A DNA stretch of 8,281 nt from Pseudomonadota bacterium (GTDB lineage: Bacteria > Pseudomonadota > Alphaproteobacteria > Rhizobiales > Hyphomicrobiaceae). The stretch lies in NCBI GenBank assembly GCA_023412745.1, contig JAEZBZ010000287.1, forward strand, positions 1 through 8,281. The letters are read 5' to 3'. A program made the position numbers and the translations under genes. How positions within the stretch are numbered: position 1 is the stretch's first letter; the number at the start of each line of letters is the position of its first letter. Shown here in pieces: positions 1 to 8,281 of the stretch. The notes under the pieces were generated by a model. That model was not told the DNA's origin, ran no database searches, and worked only from the letters and a program-made list of their open reading frames with translations.

Positions 1-427
1 GAAGAGGGCAGGGACAGCGTCCGAGCACCTTCTCGACGGTGCTGCCGATGGCAACGCGCCCCAGGGGTTCATCTCGCGCGACACCGCTGACAATGAAGTC
101 GACGCTGCGGGCCTCTGCAACCCGCAATATCGCCGCGGCCGGATCGCCGCGCTCGACGATCACGGAAACGCCAGGAAGAATTTCGCCGATTTCATCGCGA
201 ACACGCCGCTCGGCGCGTTGCTGCGGATCGTATTTGATGCGCCAGGACGGCGAATAGGTCGAACCGCTCATTATCGGTTCCGGCTCCATGACGTGCAGGA
301 CGATGAGTTCGGCGTTCCACGCTTTCGCGAGATACACGGCGCGGTCGGTCGCCCGGTCGCATCGGCCGCTCAGATCCGTCGCAAGCAATATTCGCCTGGG
401 GGGACCATCCTTTTCGTTTGCCTGCAT
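1..427 (-). CDS. Universal stress protein (UspA family), 3' end missing
   Basis: This is a cytoplasmic UspA-fold protein, and 142 residues are visible before the window edge cuts the C-terminus. The N-terminus has the usual first beta strand ending in ATDLS (residues 16-20), whose Asp normally contacts ATP. A second strand follows (LIVLHVMEPE, 41-50). The C-terminal nucleotide loop is recognisable: Gly115, then position 118, then Gly128-Ser129, which fits the G-2X-G-9X-G(S/T) spacing of ATP-binding Usps, except that the second glycine is Arg118. ATP binding is therefore plausible but not assured. The start at 427 is supported by AAGGGAG (minus strand, 435-441) seven bases upstream. The gene lies 35 bp downstream of the P-type ATPase stop on the same strand, so it is probably the last visible member of that operon. 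Usp genes commonly sit in low-oxygen and stationary-phase regulons. The exact role here is unknown, and whether a second Usp domain follows cannot be seen. Confidence 0.93.
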   Translation of the reverse strand, partial: MQANEKDGPPRRILLATDLSGRCDRATDRAVYLAKAWNAELIVLHVMEPEPIMSGSTYSPSWRIKYDPQQRAERRVRDEIGEILPGVSVIVERGDPAAAILRVAEARSVDFIVSGVARDEPLGRVAIGSTVEKVLGRCPCPL

Positions 428-434
428 GTGATAA

Positions 435-441
435 CTCCCTT
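435..441 (-). promoter_or_regulatory. Ribosome binding site of the usp gene
   Basis: AAGGGAG on the minus strand lies seven bases before the ATG at 427. It fixes the usp start and shows that the gene has its own translation initiation although it is only 35 bp from the preceding stop. Confidence 0.75.
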
Positions 442-462
442 CGTGTTGTTAAGTGCTATGCT

Positions 463-3166
<2,704 letters not shown>

Positions 3167-3177
<11 letters not shown>

Positions 3178-4360
3178 GTTGCGAACGCTCTCCTTTTTCC
3201 AGACAAGCAATCGCGCCCTCGGCAACAGCGCGTTCCTCGTCTGCGGGTATAACCAGCACCTCGACGCGGGACCCAGATGCCGAGATCAGAGTCTCGCCGC
3301 GCGTATTGCGCTCACTGTCGATGACGACGCCCAGCCATTTTGCGGCCTCGCCCGTTCGGGCGCGGATGAGCGGCGCGTTCTCGCCGATGCCAGCCGTGAA
3401 CACGAGTGTATCGAGCCCCCCGAGCGCGGCTGTAAGCGAGCCGATGGCACGGCCGAGGCGGTAAATGAAGAGATCGACGGCCTGGGCAGCTGCCGGCTCG
3501 GAACTCGCCAGGAGCGTCGCCATATCACCCGAGAGGCCCGAGACGCCGAGAAGTCCGGCGCGTTGATAGAGAAGGGCCGTTACCTGGTCGGGCTGCATAC
3601 CCCGATCGGTGAGAAGATGGAGGATGACACCGGGATCGATCGAGCCACAGCGCGTGCCCATGACGAGCCCGTCCAGAGCGGAAAAGCCCATGGTCGTGGC
3701 CACGCTCTGCCCGGCAGCCATGGCGCAAAGGCTTGCGCCGCTGCCGAGATGCGCGACGATAACGCGCCCGCCGGCGCGCATCCCGTCACGCTCTTTCAGG
3801 ACACGGGCTGTGTGCGCGTAGGAGAGACCGTGGAATCCGTAGGCGAGGATCCCATCTGCACTCAGCTGCCGCGGCAAGCCGTAGAGACGGTCGACATGCG
3901 GTCTGTTTGCATGAAACGCCGTATCGAAGCACCCGACCTGGACCGTATTCGGAAGCTTGCCCGCAGCCATCTCGACGAGATCAAGATTGAAAGGCTGATG
4001 CAGCGGCGCGAGTGGAACGAGTCTGCGCAGATATTCAAGCGCGGCGGCATCGAGACGAGCGGGTGCTACAAAACGCTGGCCGCCGTGGACGATCCTGTGG
4101 CCGACCACTTCAATGCCTGCCGCAAGGTCCTGCTCTTCGAGCAGCCCGAACACCGCCTCGCCGGCTTCGGTCAGGGACAAGGGCGCAGCAAAATCCCGTT
4201 CGTGAACTATCTGACCTTCTGCCTGAGCTTTGAGGCGCGGGTGCGATGCAAGATTTGCAACACTTCCCTTAAGAAGCAGATCCGGTTCCGACCGCCCTTC
4301 GTAGACCGCAAACTTGAGGCTGGATGATCCCCCGTTGAGAACAAGAATCCTGCTGGTCAT
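3167..4360 (-). CDS. ackA: Acetate kinase
   Basis: Cytoplasmic kinase that interconverts acetyl phosphate plus ADP with acetate plus ATP, the ATP-yielding second half of the Pta-AckA route. It has 397 residues, the normal family length (about 400). The first acetate kinase signature is at the N-terminus (LNGGSSSLKF, residues 8-17, with Asn9). Further family positions are HRIVHGG (88-94, catalytic-type Arg89), FDTAFH (145-150, with the Asp146 expected as catalytic base), FHGLSY (176-181), the phosphate loop HLGSGAS (204-210), GTRCGSIDPG (235-244, Arg237), GIGENA (324-329) and a C-terminal DEE (374-376) that matches the metal-binding Glu region. The ATG at 4360 overlaps the stop of the upstream phosphate acyltransferase as ATGA. 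Only a weak AAGGA lies 13 bases upstream, so translational coupling is likely. The stop overlaps the ATPase start by 11 bp. A broader short-chain acyl kinase activity (propionate, butyrate) cannot be excluded, given the Ptb-like partner. Confidence 0.97.
3190..3195 (-). promoter_or_regulatory. Ribosome binding site of the P2-type ATPase gene, inside ackA
   Basis: AAGGAG on the minus strand sits 12 bases before the ATG at 3177, within the last codons of ackA. The spacing is longer than ideal, but no other in-frame start lies between. It supports the 3177 start over the one at 3225. Translation may also benefit from ribosomes finishing ackA. Confidence 0.55.
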
Positions 4361-5325
4361 CGCGGGGGCTTTTTCCTTGCGTGCCTGGCCACCAGCAGAG
4401 CTGCCGCGCAGGATGCCATGCGGGAGAGGTGCCCGTCGGCGCGGCTGGTGAGGATGATCGGCACTCGTGCGCCCATGACGATGCCGGCGGATTGGGCACC
4501 CGCGAGATAGGCGAGCTGCTTGGCCATCATGTTGCCGGCCTCGATGTTGGGAGCAATGAGCACATCGGCCGAGCCGGCGACCCGGGAGTTGATATCCTTG
4601 GTCGCCGCAGCGGCTGGAGAAATCGCATTGTCGAAGGCAAGTGGCCCGTCGACGATACCGCCGACGATCTGTCCGCGATCGGCCATCTTGGCGAGTGCCG
4701 CCGCATCGATGGTTGCCGGCATGGCGGGATTGACTGTTTCGGTTGCGGCCAGAACGGCAACGAGCGGCTCTCGTACACCGAGTGCCTGGGCGCAATCGAT
4801 GGCGTTCTGCACGATGTCCTTCTTTCCCGCCAGATCCGGCGCGATGCTGATAGCCGCGTCGCTTATGAACAGGGGGCGCGGGTAGCTCGGCACGTCGAGA
4901 ATAAAAACATGGGACATTCGTCGGTCGGTACGCAGGCCCGTATTGCCGTCGAGGGCCGCGGCCATCAGCTCTTCTGTATGCAGGCTGCCTTTCATCAGTG
5001 CCCCGACCTCGCCCGCGCGCGCCATGCGGCAGGCTTCCGCCGCAGCGGCATGACTGTGCTCTACACCAACGATGGCCATACCCTTAAGATCGACTCCGGC
5101 TTGTGTAGCAGCCGCTTCTATCTTGTCGCGCGGGCCGACCAGTACGGGCTCGATCAGTCCGATCCGCGCCGCCTCGAGCGCACCGGTCAGCGAAACCGCA
5201 TCGCGTGGATGCACGACGGCGGTCCGAACGGGAGCAGAGCCGGCAGCCATGGCCAGCAGACGCTCAAGTTGCGATCCCGGCTGGTGTGTGGTTCCGCCTT
5301 GAGCGGTGTCAGCCTGGCCGGTCAT
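4357..5325 (-). CDS. pta: Phosphate acetyl/butyryltransferase (PTA_PTB family)
   Basis: Cytoplasmic enzyme that exchanges the CoA of an acyl-CoA for phosphate and so supplies AckA with acyl phosphate. The 322 residues make up one PTA_PTB domain. It has neither the long N-terminal regulatory domains of enterobacterial Pta nor the MaoC-like hydratase domain of the bifunctional alphaproteobacterial form. Recognisable blocks are LMKGSLHTEEL (110-120), DGPLAFDNA (226-234), PNIEAGNM (259-266) and the C-terminal VPIILTSRADG (288-298), all typical of the family and close in style to phosphate butyryltransferases. Residues 1-25 are a polar, poorly conserved-looking tail. The ATG at 5325 overlaps the ADH stop as ATGA, with AAGGTGG ten bases upstream. 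The adjacent ackA argues for an acetyl-CoA to ATP route, but sequence alone does not separate acetyl from butyryl preference, so the symbol pta is a working name. Confidence 0.93.
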   Translation of the reverse strand: MTGQADTAQGGTTHQPGSQLERLLAMAAGSAPVRTAVVHPRDAVSLTGALEAARIGLIEPVLVGPRDKIEAAATQAGVDLKGMAIVGVEHSHAAAAEACRMARAGEVGALMKGSLHTEELMAAALDGNTGLRTDRRMSHVFILDVPSYPRPLFISDAAISIAPDLAGKKDIVQNAIDCAQALGVREPLVAVLAATETVNPAMPATIDAAALAKMADRGQIVGGIVDGPLAFDNAISPAAAATKDINSRVAGSADVLIAPNIEAGNMMAKQLAYLAGAQSAGIVMGARVPIILTSRADGHLSRMASCAAALLVARHARKKPPR

Positions 5326-6398
5326 GGCGTGATGGCCACCTTGAAGACGCCGTCGCGCTGATTGGAGAAGAGGTCATAGGCCTCCTCGATATCATCGAGC
5401 CTGTAGCGATGCGTCACCATAGGAGAGAGATCGACCTGGCCGGACGCAATCACCGACATCAGGCGGCGCATGCGCTCCTTCCCGCCCGGGCAAAGCGAGG
5501 TGATGATGCGGTGGTCACCGAGCCCGGCTGCGAAGGCGTCAAGGGGGATCCTGAGATCGGAAGAATAAACGCCGAGGCTGGAAAGCGTTCCGCCGGGACG
5601 CAGGACGCGTAAGGCCGCTTCGAAGGTTTGCTGCGTCCCGAGGGCCTCGATTGCCACATCGACGCCGCGCCCGTCTGTCAGCCGCATGACCTCATCTACA
5701 GGATTGACCCTGGAGAAATCGACCACGTGGTGCGCACCAAGTTTGCGTGCCAGGGACAGCCGTTCGGGCACACGGTCGACGGCGATGATATTAGAGGCAC
5801 CAAGGAGCCGCGCACCTGCCGTTGCGCAAAGGCCGATCGGTCCCTGGGCGAAGATCGCGACCATGTCGCCGATCCTGATGTTGCCGTTTTCCGCTCCGCT
5901 GAACCCGGTGGACATAATGTCCGGACACATCAGCACCTGTTCATCGGTGAGCGTGTCGGGTACGGGAGAGAGATTGGCCATGGCGTCGGGGACCAGAACG
6001 TATTCCGCCTGGCAACCGTCGATCGTATTGCCGAATCGCCAGCCGCCCATGGGTTTCCAGCCATGGCGTGTGCCGGCACCGTCCTGGGAAGAGCAGCCGC
6101 ACTGACAGGCATTGCTGATGCCGCTCGGCGTGATGGCACCCGCAATGACACGCTGGCCTTCCTTGTAGCCTGTGACGGACTTGCCGAGCTTTTCAATGAC
6201 GCCGACCGGCTCATGTCCGATGGTGAGCCCTCGGGCGACGGGGTACTCGCCCTTGAGGATGTGCACGTCGGTGCCGCAGATCGTCGTCGTGGTGATGCGC
6301 ATCAGCGCATCCAAAGGCCCTACGTCCGGAACGGGCTTTTCATCGAGCACAATGCGACCAGGCTCGACGAAGATTGCGGCCTTCATCTTTTGTGTCAT
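5322..6398 (-). CDS. Zinc-dependent alcohol dehydrogenase, secondary-ADH (TbADH/CbADH-like) type
   Basis: A 358-residue medium-chain dehydrogenase that oxidises alcohols or reduces aldehydes and ketones. Catalytic zinc ligands match the TbADH set: Cys41 (CGTDVH), His62-Glu63 (GHEP) and Asp160 (PDIMSTGF). Other TbADH-like blocks are WRFGN (120-124), AGARLLGA (194-201) and SLCPGGKERM (301-310). The Rossmann loop is QGPIGL (185-190). The second strand ends in AVDR with Asp208, where TbADH has the Gly/Ser/Arg that bind NADP phosphate, so NAD(H) preference is inferred. A Cys-rich loop (Cys98, Cys100, Cys102 and Cys129) lies where classical ADHs hold structural zinc but where TbADH has none. The ATG at 6398 was chosen over the upstream ATGs at 6443, 6434 and 6431 because AAGGAG lies seven bases before it. 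Met5 is a possible alternative. It is the first gene of the operon and ends in an ATGA overlap with the acyltransferase. The substrate is unknown. A role in redox balance during fermentation is inferred from context. Confidence 0.93.
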   Translation of the reverse strand: MTQKMKAAIFVEPGRIVLDEKPVPDVGPLDALMRITTTTICGTDVHILKGEYPVARGLTIGHEPVGVIEKLGKSVTGYKEGQRVIAGAITPSGISNACQCGCSSQDGAGTRHGWKPMGGWRFGNTIDGCQAEYVLVPDAMANLSPVPDTLTDEQVLMCPDIMSTGFSGAENGNIRIGDMVAIFAQGPIGLCATAGARLLGASNIIAVDRVPERLSLARKLGAHHVVDFSRVNPVDEVMRLTDGRGVDVAIEALGTQQTFEAALRVLRPGGTLSSLGVYSSDLRIPLDAFAAGLGDHRIITSLCPGGKERMRRLMSVIASGQVDLSPMVTHRYRLDDIEEAYDLFSNQRDGVFKVAITP

Positions 6399-6405
6399 GG
6401 TCGAT

Positions 6406-6411
6406 CTCCTT
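6406..6411 (-). promoter_or_regulatory. Ribosome binding site of the ADH gene
   Basis: AAGGAG on the minus strand lies seven bases before the ATG at 6398, at the end of an A-rich leader. It decides the start and rejects a 15-residue basic N-terminal extension that would otherwise be open upstream. Confidence 0.8.
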
Positions 6412-6490
6412 TTTCTTTTTTTAGAACCCATCATCCGGACCATTCCGCCTGGATCAACCCTTTTCTTTCAGTGCAGGCAACGAGATGACG

Positions 6491-6521
6491 ATTGTACCGC
6501 CGGCGCGTCGCATTCTGTAAA
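6491..6521 (-). promoter_or_regulatory. Weak candidate promoter for the adh-pta-ackA-ATPase-usp operon
   Basis: On the minus strand TTTACA (6516-6521) and TACAAT (6491-6496) each match the sigma-70 consensus at five of six positions. The 19-base spacer is longer than the optimum of 17, so this is only a candidate. It would place the transcript start roughly 85 bases before the ADH ATG. I looked by eye for FNR/FixK-type TTGAT-N4-ATCAA sites and for sigma-54 boxes and found none convincing. Confidence 0.25.
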
Positions 6522-6665
6522 TACGGGTGCAGCCATCGGTGAGCCGCGGGATTGACAAAGCCGCGCAAACGCCCATCTTGAATGGATGACACGTCACCAG
6601 CACCACACGAGCATCTATCGCGCATTCCCGATCGCGGAATAGCGTCCCCGGCTCGGTGCGTTGCG

Positions 6666-6707
6666 CCCCCGAGCACGGGGGAGAGGCCTGGACCCGAAAA
6701 GGGGTCC
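6666..6707. repeat. Pair of adjacent perfect-stem hairpins
   Basis: Hairpin one is CCCCCG, loop AGCA, CGGGGG (6666-6681). Hairpin two is GGACCC, loop GAAAAG, GGGTCC (6690-6707). Each has a six-base perfect GC-rich stem, and only eight bases separate them. Neither strand shows a T-run directly after the stems, so they are poor intrinsic terminators. They could be leader structure upstream of rnk or simply by-products of high GC content. Confidence 0.5.
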
Positions 6708-6803
6708 GCTGCCCTGGCGCCTGAATTTCACAAACCAAATCACCACAACAATGACATCGCTTCCGGCCGCGTCGCCGGTCCGTGTCATGGAAAGAGAAAC
6801 GAT

Positions 6804-7192
6804 ATGTTGCAAACACTTGCTATAGACAAACCGGACATCGTCATCAGCGATGCCGATCACGCGCGCCTGTCCCGGCTCGCCGAGGGGCTTCTCGCGCGCC
6901 TGCCCGAGGTTGCAGGCGAATTGCTGGCTGAAGTGGAGCGCGCGAGGGTCGTCGCGCCCGACGCTTTGCCGCGCAACGTCGTGGCCATGGGATCGAGCGT
7001 GGAGTTCGCAACCGGCGGGGCAGAAACGCCGCGTCACGCTCGTCTCCCGACCAGGCAGACATCGCGAAGGACCAGATCTCGATTCTGACGCCGATCGGTG
7101 CCGCGCTGATCGGCCTGAGCGAGGGACAGTCGATCACATGGAAGACACGCGACGGACGCACCCGCGAACTGCGCGTGCTGCGCGTCGCGTAG
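6804..7192 (+). pseudogene. rnk: Nucleoside diphosphate kinase regulator (Rnk), broken by two frameshifts
   Basis: Rnk-family proteins have a short N-terminal coiled segment and a GreA/GreB-like C-terminal domain and interact with RNA polymerase. Here the family sequence is split across three frames. Residues 1-72 (7019 is their last base) read IVISDADHARLSRL and later LPRNVVAMGSSVEF. The next block, QKRRVTLVSRPG, lies in the following frame (7021-7056). The GreA/B-like block, starting DIAKDQISILTPIGAALIGL, lies in the third frame (7058-7189) and ends at TAG (7190-7192). The first break falls on a GGGG run (7017-7020) and looks like one extra base. The second, at about 7057, is one extra base or a loss of two or five bases. 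The family usually has one or two more residues here, which favours a loss. Joined, the product would be about 128 residues, near the usual 136. The first frame alone stops at 7086-7088 and makes a 94-residue protein without the C-terminal domain. The start has a weak GGAAAGAGAA upstream. Sequencing error is the main alternative to true decay. Confidence 0.85.
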
Positions 7193-7361
7193 CTGCGGCT
7201 CTCGCGGGCTATGCTGGGCCGGCGCGGGGTCGCATGGCGACAGACCTGGTCCCCCGGATCACCGATACGCTGAACGGATAAAAACTGTATGCTGAGATTC
7301 CCCGGTCCGTGACTGCTGCAGTCGCCCGGAGATTGTTCAATTTCTGCGAGGTGCTGTCCGC
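7193..7361. other. Short intergenic region between rnk remnant and metal ATPase
   Basis: These 169 bp contain no credible gene. I see no clear terminator after the rnk stop and no strong sigma-70 promoter. A purine-rich GAGGT near the right end is the ribosome binding site of the ATPase. The two genes could share a transcript. Confidence 0.5.
7348..7352 (+). promoter_or_regulatory. Ribosome binding site of the metal ATPase gene
   Basis: GAGGT lies nine bases before the GTG at 7362. It supports that non-ATG start over the in-frame GTG codons at 7371 and 7389. Confidence 0.5.
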
Positions 7362-8281
7362 GTGCGGCGAGTGACTTTCAATCTGTCCGTGGTCCTCACC
7401 GCGCTGACCGTAGTGGGACTTGCCATCGCCTTGACAGGTTCATGGCTGCTCGACGGGGACGTCGGCAAGCGCACGCTCACGTTCGGCGCGGTGCTCGCCT
7501 ACCTGGCGGGCGGCGTTCCGACCGGCTGGCGGTCGCTGAAAACCCTCTGGAACCACCACGTCCTCGACATCGATCTGCTGATGGTCGTCGCCGCCTGCGC
7601 GGCAGCGGCCGTGGGTGCTGCCGTGGAAGGCGCGGTCCTGCTCACCCTGTATAGCCTGTCCACAACGCTCGAAAAGCAGGCCATGGGGCGGACACGACGG
7701 GCGATCGAAGCTCTGATGGCCCTGCGCCCGGAGACGGCTTTCCGTAAACTCGACGACGGGACGATAGAAGAAGTGTCGGCGACGGCGCTGCGCGTGGGGG
7801 ATATCGTGATCCTGCGCCCCGGTGCCCGCATTCCGGCGGACGGCATCATCGTTGCCGGTACGGGCGCATTGGACGAGTCGACGATCACCGGCGAATCCAT
7901 GCCCGTCAGCAAAGAGCCGGGCGGCAAGGTGTTCGAGGCGACCGTCAATCTCAACGGCGTGCTTGAGGTCAGGATCACCAAATCCCTTGAGCAGAGCACG
8001 GTCGCGCGGATGATCGCGCTTGTCACTGAAGCTCAGGCAGCCAAGGCTCCCTCCGAACGCTTCAGTGCCTGGTTCGGTCAGCGTTACACAGTCGGCGTGC
8101 TCGTGGGGGCCGTCATCGCTTTGGGCGTGTTCTACGCAATGGGGCATGACTGGGAGAGCGCGATTTATCGCGCCGCGACTTTACTGGTTGCCGCAAGCCC
8201 CTGCGCGATCGTGATCTCGGTGCCCGCAGCCATTCTGTCGGCACTGGCAGCCGCCGCGCGCGGCGGCGTGCTGTTCAAGGG
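7362..8281 (+). CDS. P1B-type heavy-metal-transporting ATPase (P1B-4-like), 3' end missing
   Basis: Inner-membrane metal exporter, of which 306 codons lie inside the window. The protein starts almost directly with hydrophobic helices (about residues 5-27, 33-50 and 68-95), so no N-terminal HMA or His-rich metal-binding domain is present. The actuator domain follows with LRVGDIVILRPG (about 144-155) and TGES (176-179). The metal-translocating helix carries Ser279-Pro280-Cys281 (AASPCAIVIS) instead of the CPC of copper or zinc/cadmium pumps. SPC together with a missing metal-binding domain fits the P1B-4 group (CoaT/CtpD-like), linked in the literature to cobalt, iron or other divalent metals. 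The window ends just after LFKG, before the phosphorylation DKTGT motif. The GTG start at 7362 is preceded by GAGGT. In-frame stop TGA at 7293 bounds any longer form. The transported metal cannot be assigned from this fragment. Confidence 0.92.
   Translation, partial: MRRVTFNLSVVLTALTVVGLAIALTGSWLLDGDVGKRTLTFGAVLAYLAGGVPTGWRSLKTLWNHHVLDIDLLMVVAACAAAAVGAAVEGAVLLTLYSLSTTLEKQAMGRTRRAIEALMALRPETAFRKLDDGTIEEVSATALRVGDIVILRPGARIPADGIIVAGTGALDESTITGESMPVSKEPGGKVFEATVNLNGVLEVRITKSLEQSTVARMIALVTEAQAAKAPSERFSAWFGQRYTVGVLVGAVIALGVFYAMGHDWESAIYRAATLLVAASPCAIVISVPAAILSALAAAARGGVLFK

Larger units (their letters stand above)
6399..6803. other. Intergenic region between divergent units
   Basis: About 400 bp separate the leftward operon from the rightward rnk remnant. 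It contains the ADH leader and ribosome binding site, one weak leftward promoter candidate, a TGAC-AC-GTCA inverted repeat (6587-6596) and two adjacent hairpins (6666-6707). Open frames cross it on both strands, but their translations are Arg/Pro/Cys-rich, show no family resemblance that I can defend and have no ribosome binding site. It must hold the control sites for at least the leftward operon. Confidence 0.7.

Noticed and set aside
4361..4795. In-frame upstream extension of acetate kinase (145 residues)
   Set aside because: It lies wholly inside the phosphate acyltransferase gene, is Arg-rich and unlike AckA. The family N-terminus begins exactly at the ATG at 4360.
6551..6580. TTGACA on the plus strand (6552-6557) as a -35 box for rnk
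   Set aside because: No acceptable -10 hexamer lies 16-18 bases downstream, and the site is about 250 bp from the rnk start.
6582..6803. Upstream in-frame extension of rnk by 74 codons
   Set aside because: Pro/His-rich sequence with no similarity to Rnk N-termini. It passes through the hairpins, and the family sequence begins just after the ATG at 6804.
6454..6816. A 120-codon minus-strand frame containing VVLVTCHPF, which faintly resembles a sortase catalytic strand
   Set aside because: The resemblance is limited to a few residues, the rest is Arg/Cys-rich with no sortase fold features, and there is no ribosome binding site. Most likely chance coding potential in the intergenic region.
7440..8147. 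A 235-codon minus-strand frame opposite the metal ATPase
   Set aside because: Shadow of the P1B ATPase. The plus strand carries the TGES and SPC motifs and transmembrane helices.

Overview
This 8.3 kb, GC-rich window (GC high by eye; not computed) looks like a chromosomal or accessory region of an alphaproteobacterium, probably of the Hyphomicrobiales/Rhodobacterales kind. That placement is an inference from protein style and codon use. No marker gene in the window fixes the taxon.

Minus-strand block (about 1-6398). Read from right to left, five genes form one tightly packed operon: a zinc-dependent alcohol dehydrogenase of the secondary-ADH (TbADH/CbADH) type, a stand-alone phosphate acyltransferase (Pta/Ptb family), acetate kinase (AckA), a large P2-type cation-pumping ATPase, and a universal stress protein cut off by the left edge. 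The first two junctions are 4-bp ATGA stop/start overlaps. AckA and the ATPase overlap by 11 bp, and the stress-protein gene starts 35 bp after the ATPase with its own good ribosome binding site. The logic suggested is fermentative or micro-oxic: ADH handles reducing equivalents, Pta and AckA turn acyl-CoA into acyl phosphate and then ATP, the ATPase spends ATP on ion homeostasis, and the stress protein is typical of low-oxygen or stationary-phase survival regulons.

Intergenic region (6399-6803). About 400 bp separate the operon from the rightward genes. It holds the operon's presumed promoter (one weak candidate seen), an A-rich leader before the ADH start, and two adjacent hairpins. No convincing gene lies in it.

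Plus-strand block (6804-8281). An Rnk-type gene (nucleoside diphosphate kinase regulator, GreA/GreB-like C-terminus) is broken by two frameshifts within 40 bp. It is followed by the first 306 codons of a P1B-type transition-metal ATPase that lacks an N-terminal metal-binding domain and carries an SPC motif in the metal-translocating helix, as in the P1B-4 (CoaT/CtpD-like) group. It runs off the right edge.

I see no tRNA, rRNA, CRISPR array, insertion sequence or phage gene. The most notable features are the operon's composition, the unusual ion-site residue in the P2-type ATPase, and the damaged rnk gene.
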